Positions 1 to 6,973 of a stretch of DNA of 10,739 bases are shown piece by piece. The translations under genes and the position numbers were made by a program. The notes below the pieces were generated by a model, which was not told the origin of the DNA, ran no database searches, and was given only the letters and a program-made list of their open reading frames with translations. Source of the DNA: Acidimicrobiaceae bacterium. GTDB taxonomy: Bacteria > Actinomycetota > Acidimicrobiia > Acidimicrobiales > RAAP-2. Numbering within the stretch: position 1 is the stretch's first letter; every line of letters starts with the position of its first letter. Where the stretch lies: NCBI GenBank assembly GCA_003135595.1, contig PLCI01000163.1, positions 1 to 10,739 of the forward strand, given 5' to 3'.

Positions 1-83
1 CAGGCGATGAGCACGACGCAGGCGAACACCAGCGTGTGGATCACCCGCAGCCGGACCCGAGGGTTCCTCCCCTGTTGTTCCAC
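1..83 (-). CDS. N-terminus of a membrane protein, cut by the left edge
   Basis: Reading leftward from a GTG at 83 gives 27 codons before the window ends: a short polar, basic stretch (VEQQGRNPRVRLR) followed by a hydrophobic run (VIHTLVFACVVLIA). This is the usual look of a cytoplasmic tail entering a signal anchor or first membrane helix. A GGAGG ribosome binding site sits five bases upstream of the GTG (positions 89 to 93), which is the main reason to trust the start. The gene lies 62 bases downstream of the GH31 gene on the same strand, so read-through from it is possible. A basic tail plus one helix is seen in penicillin-binding and many other membrane proteins, but too little is visible to name a family. 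The reading frame and signal are seen; the identity is unknown. Confidence 0.6.
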   Translation of the reverse strand, partial: MEQQGRNPRVRLRVIHTLVFACVVLIA

Positions 84-88
84 GTCGT

Positions 89-93
89 CCTCC
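89..93 (-). promoter_or_regulatory. Ribosome binding site of the left-edge gene
   Basis: On the minus strand GGAGG lies five bases before the GTG at 83. It decides the start of the truncated membrane protein gene, which has no other evidence for its 5' end. Confidence 0.6.
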
Positions 94-145
94 GGCGCAC
101 AGTGTAGAGAACGAGGGGTTCGACGATCGTGCGCGGCCCGACCTC

Positions 146-2689
146 TTATCCGAGTACCCCGCCCGCGGCCCTGCCGGTCGCCACCAGCTGGCGGAACGCG
201 CCGGGCAGTCGCACGACCGTGGCGCCGGCGACGATGCTGGAGGCCACTGGCTCGCCGTCTACGACGACGCGTTCGAACGCGGCGGCGTGCAGCGCCACGT
301 CGACTGGCCCAACTCGCTGGAAGTCACCGACCGACTCCCACGTCACCGTCACCGTCTCGCCGTCGTCGTGCGAGCGATAGGCGTCGGCGCGGGTCGCACC
401 GGCCCCGTCGCCGACGTCCTCGAAGCCCACGCCCTGAGCGTCACCGAGCGCGTCGTGGTGCACGTGGATCGACCACCGCTGCGTCGCGTGATCCTCCTCG
501 AGCACGGTGTCGGCTTCGAGCCACGCGTCGTCGAGCACGAGGATCGTGCCCTCGCGCTGCAGCACGACGGGCTCGCCGAGCGGCGCGTCGAGGGCCACCG
601 GCGCGCCGCCGTCGATGAGTGCCTCCTCGTCGTGCACGCCCGGCGACGTCGCACACACGTGCACGCGCCGCCAGCGGCCGTCCGGCAGGCTGACCGCAAT
701 CGACGTCGCGTTGGGATCGGCGACCGGGACCACGACGAGCTCGTCGCCGAGATAGAAGAGATCCGACCTCGCCGACGTCCCGCTCGGCGCGCCGTCGATC
801 GGCCAGTCCGCCGGTCGCAGCATGGGAGCGCCACAGCGATGGGCCTGCTCGGCCAGCCGGTAGAGGTGCGGCAGCAATCGGTACCGCGCTCGGATCAGGC
901 CCTCGATGGCCGCGTCGTAGGGGGCGGGGAAGCGCCACGGCTCGCGGTCCGGGGATCCGAGGACGCAGTGGGTCCTGCAGAACGGCGAGACGATCCCGAG
1001 CTCGAGCCATCGCACGTACAGCTCGGGCGTGGGGATCCCGCTGAACCCCCCGATGTCCGAGCCGGTGAACGGCACCGACGAGAGGCCTAGCCCGAGGAAC
1101 GTCGGCACCTGCTGGGCGAGGCCCTTTGGGGAGCTCTCGACGTCGGCGGTCCAGTGCCACGCGTAGCGAGCGAGCCCCGCCCACCCCGACCTCGAGACCA
1201 GGAACGCCCGCGTCGCGCCGCGGCTCAGCGCGTCGTGGCCCGCCATGTCCATGAGCAGCCCGTAGAGGTTGTGCGCCTCGGCGTGGGAACCGGGGCGGCC
1301 GTCGAAGTCGTGGACCGCACTCCTCGGCAGGGTGCGATCACCCCACAGCGTGATGGAGGTCGGCTCGTTCATGTCGTGCCACGCCCCGGCGATGCCGTGC
1401 GCGGCGAGCACGTCGTACTTGGTCGACCACCACGCTCGCGTCGACGCTCGAGCGAAGTCTGGGAACGCGGCCCAACCCGGCCAGACGGTGCCGTGCTCCA
1501 CCCGCCCGTTGGCGTCGACGACGAAGTGCGAGCCGGCGACCCCGTCGGCGTAGAGCGGGAACCGAGGATCGCGCCGCACCGCGGGGTCCACGATCGCGAC
1601 GAGCCTCGTGCCCGACTCGAGTGCGGTGGCGCTGAGCTCTCGCACACGTCCGAATCGCTCGTCGTCGAACGTGAAGACGCCGTAGCGATCCATGTGGTCG
1701 ATGTCGAGATGCAATGCCGACACCGGGATGTGGCGCGAGGCGAAGCCCTCCGCCACCTCGGCCACCGCCTGGTCGGTGCGCCATCCCCATCGGCAGTGGT
1801 GGTACCCGAGCGCCCATCGTGGCGGCATCGAGGGCTTGCCGAGCAGCGTCGTCGCGGTCTCGAGCAGCTCGTCGATCTCGCCGACCGCGACGTAGGTCAC
1901 GAGCGCCCCGTCCTCGAAGGCGAAGGTCGCGCCGTGCTCGGCGTGCGCGACGCGGCCGACCGTCACGGTCGCCTCGTAGGAGTTCTCGGTGAACGCCCAG
2001 ACGGGCCCCGTCGCGTGCAAGCCAACCGTGACGGGGATCGAGCTGTAGAGGGGGTCCTGGCCGGTGCCCCAGGAGCCGCCGGGATCCCGGTTCCACAGCC
2101 GGTACGACGCGCCGGTGAGGTCGAGCCCGCGCGCCTGCTCGCCGAGCCCGCACAACGCCTCGGCGTCCCGCAGGACGCGCCGCAGGACTCGGCGCGGCCC
2201 CTGCATGAGCGGCGTGCACTCCTCGTAGCGCCGTCTGCCCTCGTCGTCGAGGACGATGACGCCCCCCGTCGTGACCTCGACGCGGAGTCGGGTCGTAGCG
2301 AGGATGGCCCGGTCCGGCTGGCCCACGTCGATCACGACCTCATGACCGGACCCGTAGTCCGCATCTCGCGTCGCGACGTCGAAGACCGCGAGGCCTGGGC
2401 CCCACGACAGTCGCACCAGCTCGTCGCACAGGGCCGTGACGTGCAGCGTCGCGCGCTCGAACGTCACGGCGAGCGCGCGACCCTCGTCTGACAACGACGC
2501 ACCCGTGTATCGGCCCGCATCCACTGGCGTCGCGGCACTGCGGTGGGCGAGCTGCCACCGAAGGTCGTGCAACGACATCCGCACCGAGTTCGCGGTGATC
2601 GCCCGCATGGTTCTCAGGGAGAGCGCCTGCACCTCTCGTAGTGCGAGCTGCGCTTTGAGGAGCGCACGACGTACTGCAGCGGGCACCAC
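146..2689 (-). CDS. GH31 alpha-glucosidase-type glycoside hydrolase
   Basis: This 847-residue protein would hydrolyse alpha-linked glycosides with retention. No signal peptide is evident, so it is probably cytoplasmic. Order of parts: N-terminal beta-sandwich (about 40 to 285), (beta/alpha)8 barrel opening with WALGYHHCRWGW (292 to 303), substrate-site strand LDIDHMDRYGVFTFD (328 to 342), catalytic nucleophile D439 in WHDMNEP, R500 in SRSG, acid/base D516 in WTADVESS, GSDIGGFSG (543 to 551), R572/H574 in CRTHC, then C-terminal beta domains. All expected catalytic residues are present. The DIDHMD and FTFD pattern fits alpha-glucosidases better than alpha-xylosidases. The start is uncertain: the GTG at 2689 has only a weak AGG eight bases upstream, residues 1 to 37 are not recognisable GH31, and ATG codons at residues 28 and 38 are alternatives. 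The gene is divergent from the alpha/beta hydrolase. Family assignment is firm; the exact substrate is inferred. Confidence 0.93.
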   Translation of the reverse strand: MVPAAVRRALLKAQLALREVQALSLRTMRAITANSVRMSLHDLRWQLAHRSAATPVDAGRYTGASLSDEGRALAVTFERATLHVTALCDELVRLSWGPGLAVFDVATRDADYGSGHEVVIDVGQPDRAILATTRLRVEVTTGGVIVLDDEGRRRYEECTPLMQGPRRVLRRVLRDAEALCGLGEQARGLDLTGASYRLWNRDPGGSWGTGQDPLYSSIPVTVGLHATGPVWAFTENSYEATVTVGRVAHAEHGATFAFEDGALVTYVAVGEIDELLETATTLLGKPSMPPRWALGYHHCRWGWRTDQAVAEVAEGFASRHIPVSALHLDIDHMDRYGVFTFDDERFGRVRELSATALESGTRLVAIVDPAVRRDPRFPLYADGVAGSHFVVDANGRVEHGTVWPGWAAFPDFARASTRAWWSTKYDVLAAHGIAGAWHDMNEPTSITLWGDRTLPRSAVHDFDGRPGSHAEAHNLYGLLMDMAGHDALSRGATRAFLVSRSGWAGLARYAWHWTADVESSPKGLAQQVPTFLGLGLSSVPFTGSDIGGFSGIPTPELYVRWLELGIVSPFCRTHCVLGSPDREPWRFPAPYDAAIEGLIRARYRLLPHLYRLAEQAHRCGAPMLRPADWPIDGAPSGTSARSDLFYLGDELVVVPVADPNATSIAVSLPDGRWRRVHVCATSPGVHDEEALIDGGAPVALDAPLGEPVVLQREGTILVLDDAWLEADTVLEEDHATQRWSIHVHHDALGDAQGVGFEDVGDGAGATRADAYRSHDDGETVTVTWESVGDFQRVGPVDVALHAAAFERVVVDGEPVASSIVAGATVVRLPGAFRQLVATGRAAGGVLG

Positions 2690-2769
2690 CGCCCGAACCT
2701 ATATGAGTCAACGTCGCGTCAAGTTCGAACTACGGTGGCCCACTCGGAAGTGTCGGAAACGGGGACCCA
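2690..2769. promoter_or_regulatory. Divergent promoter region, GH31 / alpha/beta hydrolase
   Basis: These 80 bases separate two divergently transcribed genes and must hold both promoters. Toward the right, TACGGT (2731 to 2736) is a possible -10 box with a poor TCAACG -35 17 bases upstream. GGGGA (2761 to 2765) precedes the ATG at 2770. A perfect ten-base palindrome, AGTTCGAACT (2722 to 2731), touches that -10 and could be an operator. Toward the left, the minus strand reads TTGACG, then TTGACT, then TATAGGTT, a plausible but oddly spaced promoter (13 to 15 bases). Location is certain from gene order; the individual boxes are tentative. Confidence 0.45.
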
Positions 2770-3813
2770 ATGCTCGTCTCACCTTTGCGCGAAGCCGGCG
2801 ACGCCGCGGTCCAGTCGTTGTCGGCACCCGTCGCCGACGCCCTCGAGCTCCTTCGCTCCGGTCGGAAGCGCCTTCGCACGGAGCGCCGGGTGGGCTGGCA
2901 GATCGTCAACCTCGACCTCGATGGCCGCCGCCTGCGCTACCGGGTCACGGACAACATCCGCTCGCCGCTTGCGCGCCGCGTGACCGACGGGGCCGACGAG
3001 CAGATCTGGGCGATGAGCCTGCACGGCTACTTTGCGGGCGGCTCCATGTACGCGCGCGAGAGCGAGAACCTCGCAGAGCGCTTCGGCTGGCGGGTTGTCA
3101 ACCTGTCGCTGCCGGGCTTCGGGGGCTCGGACGCGCTGGGCACCGCAGAGGTCTCGATCGACCAGCTCACCGACCAGATCGCGCTCGTGAAGGAGCGGCT
3201 CGGCATCGCCTCGATCCTCCTGTTCGGCCACTCGATGGGCGCCGCGGTCGCCATGCACTACGCGGCGAACCACCCTGACGAGGTCCTCGGTGTCGTCTAC
3301 CGCGACGGGATCGCCACGCCGGCGTGGCAGCACCGTCACGGTGCGGTCGCCAAGCTGCTCAACGGCGCGCTGCCCGAGGTCGCTCCCATGGCCGACATGG
3401 CGGCCGCCGTCGCGCTCGACCTTCCCGACCTGCTCGCCGGGCATGCCTTCCTCACGATCCGATCGATGATCCCCGACCTTCGGCACAACATGAAGACGCT
3501 CGCGCACAGCGCGCCGATCGCGTCGATGCTCATGAACCTCGACCTGTCCTGCGAGGTCCGTGCCGTGCGCGCCAATGGCGTGCCGGTGCTCGCGGAGTGG
3601 GGCTGCTTCGACCGGCTCGTCCCGCCCTCGACCGCCTCGGAGTTCGCCGAGGTCGCCGGACTCGACGTCCACTGGGTCCTCGGCGGTCACTCCTGGATGC
3701 TCGCGAGGCCGCACGGCCAGGCCGACGTGCTCACCAAGACGAGGTGGGGACGGGCCTTCCTCGATGCGACGACCCGGCGCGCCGCCGCGCTCGAAGTGGG
3801 CGTCGCTACGTGA
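2770..3813 (+). CDS. Alpha/beta-fold hydrolase
   Basis: A 347-residue serine hydrolase of the alpha/beta-fold superfamily. The nucleophile elbow is GHSMG with S155. The rest of the triad is best placed at D281 (in CFDRLVPP) and H307 (in GGHSW). The oxyanion strand is LHGYFAGG (84 to 91), and SLPGFGGSD (113 to 121) is the loop typical of the family. A cap of hydrophobic helices lies about 185 to 255. The first 75 residues are a basic, helical extension before the core fold and have no clear signal peptide, so the enzyme is probably cytoplasmic. The ATG at 2770 is preceded by GGGGA at five bases' distance. Its 3' end overlaps the convergent Rieske fusion gene by eight bases. Catalytic residues are seen; the substrate (ester, epoxide, amide or C-C bond) cannot be told. 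Confidence 0.9.
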   Translation: MLVSPLREAGDAAVQSLSAPVADALELLRSGRKRLRTERRVGWQIVNLDLDGRRLRYRVTDNIRSPLARRVTDGADEQIWAMSLHGYFAGGSMYARESENLAERFGWRVVNLSLPGFGGSDALGTAEVSIDQLTDQIALVKERLGIASILLFGHSMGAAVAMHYAANHPDEVLGVVYRDGIATPAWQHRHGAVAKLLNGALPEVAPMADMAAAVALDLPDLLAGHAFLTIRSMIPDLRHNMKTLAHSAPIASMLMNLDLSCEVRAVRANGVPVLAEWGCFDRLVPPSTASEFAEVAGLDVHWVLGGHSWMLARPHGQADVLTKTRWGRAFLDATTRRAAALEVGVAT

Positions 3814-4984
3814 TGTAGAGCTCGCCGTCGCTGTCGGTCACCGAGAGCGTGGTGAGCCCCGAGGGCGCGGGACCGGAGATGTACGCGCCGTTCGAGACGT
3901 CGAACACCGAGCCGTGGCACGGGCACGTGAAGATCCCTGGGGACGAGGCGCTCCAGCCGACCGTGCAGGCCTCGTGGGGGCAGATGGCGCTGTAGGCGAC
4001 GAACTGACCCTTCGTGGGCTGGGCCACGAGCGTTGGGTTGGCACTGGCCAGGTTGAACGACGCCGCCGCGCCGACCGGGACGTCGGCCGCCGCCCCGAGC
4101 GCGGTGCCGGTGGGGCCCCCGGTGCCGGTCCCCGTCGTTGGCGGCGGCGACCCGGCAGGGTCGCTCGACCGCCCGATCAGTCGACCTGCTCCCGCGACGC
4201 CGCCGACGACCACGAGGCCCGCGGCGGCGGCGGCCGCGGCCGTGATCCCGCCGATCACGACGGTGCGTCGGTCGATCTCGTCGGGCTTTCGCCCCCCCGG
4301 AAGCGAGCCCCGCACGCCCTCGAGGTAGGGACAGCCAGCCGGGGCACAGAGCCGATTCCTGATCGCGGTGCACTTCGGGTCCTTGTAGAAGCCACACACG
4401 CGCTGCACCTCGGCGAACGGCACGACCACCATCAGCGGGTCGTCGAGCCGGTGCTCGAGCGCGGCGCGCCTCGCGATCCACGCGTCGAGGCTCAGCACGC
4501 CGCCGCTGCCCGCGACGAGGAACGGGACGAAGGCGAAGAGGAACACGATGTCGGCCCCCGTGTACCACGGCGCGTCGTTGAAGCTGACCGCGAGGAACAG
4601 GCAGAGCGAGAGCAGCAGTCCGCCAATCGCCGCAACCCTCGTCCACAGCGCGAGGGCCATGCCGATGCCGACGGCGACCTCGCCAAGCGCGATGACCCAG
4701 GCAAGGGTGGTCGAGTACGGCAAGAGGTGCTGGAGGAGGACCCTGAGCGGTGTCGAGAGGCTGATGTAGCCGACCATCTGGGCGTGCAGCGAGGCCCGCG
4801 ACGCAGGATCGAAGAATGCGGGATTGGCGAGCTTCTGGAGCCCCGCGAAGAGGAAGGCGAACGCGAGGAACGCGCGCAGCGGCAGGAGGGCCCAGCCCGA
4901 GAGCAGCCAGCCTCGGGGCGGCACGCCGAGGGGCAGCGCGCGTGGCGCGGGCCCGCGGGAGCGTCCACTCGGCACGCCTCTCAC
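3806..4984 (-). CDS. DoxX-type membrane domain fused to Tat-anchored Rieske [2Fe-2S] domain
   Basis: A 392-residue membrane redox protein with two modules. Residues 30 to 162 form a DoxX/DoxD-like four-helix domain (FLFAGLQKLANP at 44 to 55, GE at 101 to 102). A polar linker with four cysteines (C197, C205, C213, C218) follows. Then comes an arginine pair R239-R240 before a glycine/alanine helix (241 to 265), a Pro/Thr/Gly hinge (275 to 295), and a Rieske domain with ligands C335 and H337 (CPHEAC) and C354 and H357 (CPCHG). C340 and C356 are the expected disulfide. Four helices put the linker inside and the RR helix would place the cluster outside, as in actinobacterial QcrA, whose last helix is moved by Tat. 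DoxX relatives include a thiosulfate:quinone oxidoreductase subunit, so a role in quinone-linked electron transfer is inferred. The GTG at 4984 lacks a clear ribosome binding site, and a start a few codons later is possible. Confidence 0.88.
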   Translation of the reverse strand: MRGVPSGRSRGPAPRALPLGVPPRGWLLSGWALLPLRAFLAFAFLFAGLQKLANPAFFDPASRASLHAQMVGYISLSTPLRVLLQHLLPYSTTLAWVIALGEVAVGIGMALALWTRVAAIGGLLLSLCLFLAVSFNDAPWYTGADIVFLFAFVPFLVAGSGGVLSLDAWIARRAALEHRLDDPLMVVVPFAEVQRVCGFYKDPKCTAIRNRLCAPAGCPYLEGVRGSLPGGRKPDEIDRRTVVIGGITAAAAAAAGLVVVGGVAGAGRLIGRSSDPAGSPPPTTGTGTGGPTGTALGAAADVPVGAAASFNLASANPTLVAQPTKGQFVAYSAICPHEACTVGWSASSPGIFTCPCHGSVFDVSNGAYISGPAPSGLTTLSVTDSDGELYIT

Positions 4985-5058
4985 GATGCCACAAGGCGAG
5001 CACCGCTCCCAAGCCGGGTGGCCCGCTGACCGGGGGTCTTCGGTAAAGATCGCCCGCG
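4985..5058. promoter_or_regulatory. Divergent promoter region, Rieske fusion / DedA gene
   Basis: These 74 bases lie between the 5' ends of two divergent genes. TAAAGAT (5044 to 5050) is the only AT-rich element and ends eight bases before the DedA ATG. That would suit a -10 box of a leaderless or nearly leaderless transcript, since no Shine-Dalgarno sequence lies within 15 bases of this ATG. No convincing -35 is visible. I find no clear box for the leftward gene. Confidence 0.35.
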
Positions 5059-5748
5059 ATGACGTTCCTCGTCAACCACCTCACGCACCTCAATGCGGTC
5101 ATCGTGTACGCCGCGGTCGCGGCCCTCGTCTTCGGGGAGGCCGCCCTGTTCATCGGCTTCATCCTGCCGGGCGAGACAGCGGTGCTGATCGGCGGGTTCA
5201 TCGCGAGCCAGGGGAAAGTCAACATCGTCGTGCTCTGCGTCCTCGTCGTGGCGTCGGCCATCGTCGGTGACACGGTCGGCTACGCCGTAGGCAACCGCTT
5301 CGGCCCGAAGCTGCTCGAGATCCGGCTCCTGCGAAAGCGCCGCCGCGGGATTGACCGGGCGCTCGCGGGGCTCGAGAAGAACGGGGCGACCTACGTGTTC
5401 CTGGGACGCTTCACCGCGTTCTTCCGGGCCGTGGTCCCCGGCTTGGCGGGGATGTCGGGGATGCACTACAGGCGGTTCCTGGTCGCGAACGCAGCCGGCG
5501 GCCTGTGCTGGGGGCTCGGCTACGCGTTGCTCGGCTACTTCGCCGGGAACGGCTACAAGCGCGTCGCGCACTACTCCACCTACGGCGCGCTGGGCCTCGT
5601 CGGGGTGATCGTGCTCATCGCCGTCGTGCTGCACCTTCGCCGACGCCGTCAGGAACGGCGCGAAGACGGCGCGGGGCCGGCGGGCGACGTCTCGGCTGCC
5701 GAGGCACGCGATGGCGAGCCCGGTCCTGGCGGTGCCGCCCAGCGCTAG
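5059..5748 (+). CDS. DedA-family membrane protein
   Basis: A 229-residue polytopic inner-membrane protein of the DedA (SNARE-associated, VTT) family. Members have been linked to lipid carrier or phospholipid movement across the membrane and to envelope homeostasis. Family marks: FGEAALFIGFILPGE (25 to 39) with E27 and E39, GD at 70 to 71 followed by GYAVGNRFG, and GRFTAFFRAVVPGLAGMSGM (116 to 135) with R117, R123 and P127. Hydrophobic segments are about 12 to 50, 54 to 76, 110 to 160 and 174 to 194. A basic, then Gly/Pro/Glu-rich tail (195 to 229) should be cytoplasmic. It is convergent with the GH1-like gene: the CTAG at 5745 to 5748 holds both stop codons. The start is supported by family alignment rather than by a ribosome binding site. 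Family is firm; substrate unknown. Confidence 0.92.
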   Translation: MTFLVNHLTHLNAVIVYAAVAALVFGEAALFIGFILPGETAVLIGGFIASQGKVNIVVLCVLVVASAIVGDTVGYAVGNRFGPKLLEIRLLRKRRRGIDRALAGLEKNGATYVFLGRFTAFFRAVVPGLAGMSGMHYRRFLVANAAGGLCWGLGYALLGYFAGNGYKRVAHYSTYGALGLVGVIVLIAVVLHLRRRRQERREDGAGPAGDVSAAEARDGEPGPGGAAQR

Positions 5749-6890
5749 GAGCGGAACCGGCGCAATGCCGCCTCGATCGCGTCGCTCAGCGGCGCGATCA
5801 GCCAGCCCCCGCCGTGCTGGTCGACCTCGAGCAAGCCGACCGGACGGTCGAGTGGACCGCTCGAGGACACGAGGCCGTGGAGCTGCAGCCTACGAACCTC
5901 GACGGAGCCGCCTGCGAGCAGCGGCAGCGACGTCGCGAGCTGGGACGCCCAGCCACGCGATCCCGCGCCGAGCTCGACGGTGGTGACGGCACCACCCGCG
6001 TGCTCAATGGCGGCGCTGAGCAGCTCGGGCTCGTCGCCTGCGAGCCACCACTCGCACTCGGGCGCGTCCGCGAAGCGCCGTGCGCACCGCAGCGAGCCCG
6101 CATCCGGCAGGCGCGCCTCTCGCGAGGTGCGCCGCGCCGTGCGCGGGACCGCACGCTCGTAGCCGTCTCGCCTCGCCTCGAGCAGGGCGGGGTCCACGAT
6201 GCCGGCCGCGAGATCTCGCCACATCGCCTCGCCCACGTAACGCGCCGACGCCTCGAAGAGCACCGCGCGTCGCATCGTGGGTGCCGCGGTCTCGATCGAC
6301 CTGGCGGCGAGCAGGTGCGCGACGAGCATGCCGTCGAGAGCGCTCGTCGCGTCGTCGCCCGCGCCCTTGCGATACGGCGGTCGCGTTCCTTCGCGCCAGC
6401 CGTCGTTCGACGCGCGGTTGGGGGCGCGGAACGTCACGACCGACTGGGCAACGCCATCCAGGCGGCCCGCGAGCCAGCCCGCGTGCGCAGCGAAGCGCTC
6501 CGGCGCCCAGGACGACAGCCAGGGCTCCTGGCCGAGCCACGACGGCCACGCGGTGTCGCACAGGACGACCGCCGTCGACATGCCGGCGGCCCTCGCAGCG
6601 CCCAGCGCACGCTCGTAGGTGCCGAGGGCGTCGAGGTCGCGGACGTCGGCCCGCGGCTCGAGGCGGGCCCACTCCATGGTCAGGCGGAGTTCCCCGCAGC
6701 CCATCGCCGCGGCGCGGCCCACGAGCTCCTCGAGGTGCTCGAAGGTCCCCGGTGACCGCAGCGACGCTCGGATGCTCCCCAAGGACTGCGCGACGCTGAA
6801 CGAGGTGTGGGGTCCTCCCTCGACGTCGTAGCCACCTTCGACGGCGTAGCCGTCGATCGTCACGCCGAGCACCGCGGCACCGAGCGTCAC
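5745..6890 (-). CDS. GH1-fold protein lacking the acid/base motif (probable pseudoenzyme)
   Basis: This 381-residue protein follows the glycoside hydrolase family 1 plan but not its chemistry. With the start at 6890, LGVTIDGYAVEGG (8 to 20) corresponds to the family's FxWGxATaxyQxEG. FEHLEELVGRAAAMGCGELRLTMEWARLEP (50 to 79) matches the segment ending in RxSixWxRixP. A WAPERFAAHAGWLAGRL stretch (128 to 144) leads to VTFRAPN (152 to 158), where active enzymes have TFNEP. HLLAA (192 to 196) follows like the family's LLLAHa. So the acid/base glutamate and its asparagine are gone, the sugar-binding Q is an alanine, and the strand-3 HW is missing. No ITENG nucleophile motif is evident. The end (GLLEVDQ, 352 to 358) resembles the usual GL-VD. 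An in-frame GTG at 6947 would add 19 residues, but that start lies by the crotonase promoter and adds nothing conserved. A binding or structural role is inferred. Confidence 0.75.
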   Translation of the reverse strand: MTLGAAVLGVTIDGYAVEGGYDVEGGPHTSFSVAQSLGSIRASLRSPGTFEHLEELVGRAAAMGCGELRLTMEWARLEPRADVRDLDALGTYERALGAARAAGMSTAVVLCDTAWPSWLGQEPWLSSWAPERFAAHAGWLAGRLDGVAQSVVTFRAPNRASNDGWREGTRPPYRKGAGDDATSALDGMLVAHLLAARSIETAAPTMRRAVLFEASARYVGEAMWRDLAAGIVDPALLEARRDGYERAVPRTARRTSREARLPDAGSLRCARRFADAPECEWWLAGDEPELLSAAIEHAGGAVTTVELGAGSRGWASQLATSLPLLAGGSVEVRRLQLHGLVSSSGPLDRPVGLLEVDQHGGGWLIAPLSDAIEAALRRFRS

Positions 6891-6915
6891 GTGGCAAGTC
6901 TCGCACCGCCGAACC

Positions 6916-6944
6916 GTGACCGACCCGAAGCAGGCAACTAGCGT
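6916..6944 (+). promoter_or_regulatory. Probable promoter of the crotonase operon
   Basis: GTGACC (6916 to 6921) and TAGCGT (6939 to 6944) are separated by 17 bases, a good match to an actinobacterial housekeeping promoter (-35 TTGAC-like, -10 TANNNT). Transcription would begin near 6951, leaving about 23 bases of leader that contain the strong ribosome binding site at 6961 to 6967. The boxes are seen; activity is inferred. Confidence 0.45.
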
Positions 6945-6960
6945 CACCGACCGACAGGAT

Positions 6961-6967
6961 GAGGAGG
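6961..6967 (+). promoter_or_regulatory. Strong ribosome binding site fixing the crotonase start
   Basis: GAGGAGG lies six bases before the ATG at 6974. An in-frame ATG at 6959 overlaps this site and has no Shine-Dalgarno sequence of its own, so 6974 is the real start. Confidence 0.8.
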
Positions 6968-6973
6968 TCCACG

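Noticed and set aside
1154..2491. A 445-codon rightward open frame inside the GH31 gene.
   Set aside because: It has low-complexity Arg/Pro/Val composition and no domain, and it lies opposite intact GH31 catalytic motifs.
4218..4244. A GCGGCG-type repeat in the Rieske fusion gene as a microsatellite or regulatory repeat.
   Set aside because: It encodes the poly-alanine core of the fifth membrane helix with ordinary GC-rich codon choice, so it is explained by the protein.
3687..5273. Long shadow frames on both strands across the Rieske fusion gene (rightward 3560 to 5029 and leftward 3687 to 5273).
   Set aside because: Both are arginine-rich without motifs, while the frame from 4984 to 3806 has membrane helices and complete Rieske ligands.
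6891..6905. A CETCH heme-c motif in the 19-residue extension of the GH1-like gene (if started at 6947).
   Set aside because: The motif lies upstream of the preferred start at 6890, there is no signal peptide to carry it outside the cytoplasm, and the DNA also overlaps the upstream region of the crotonase promoter.
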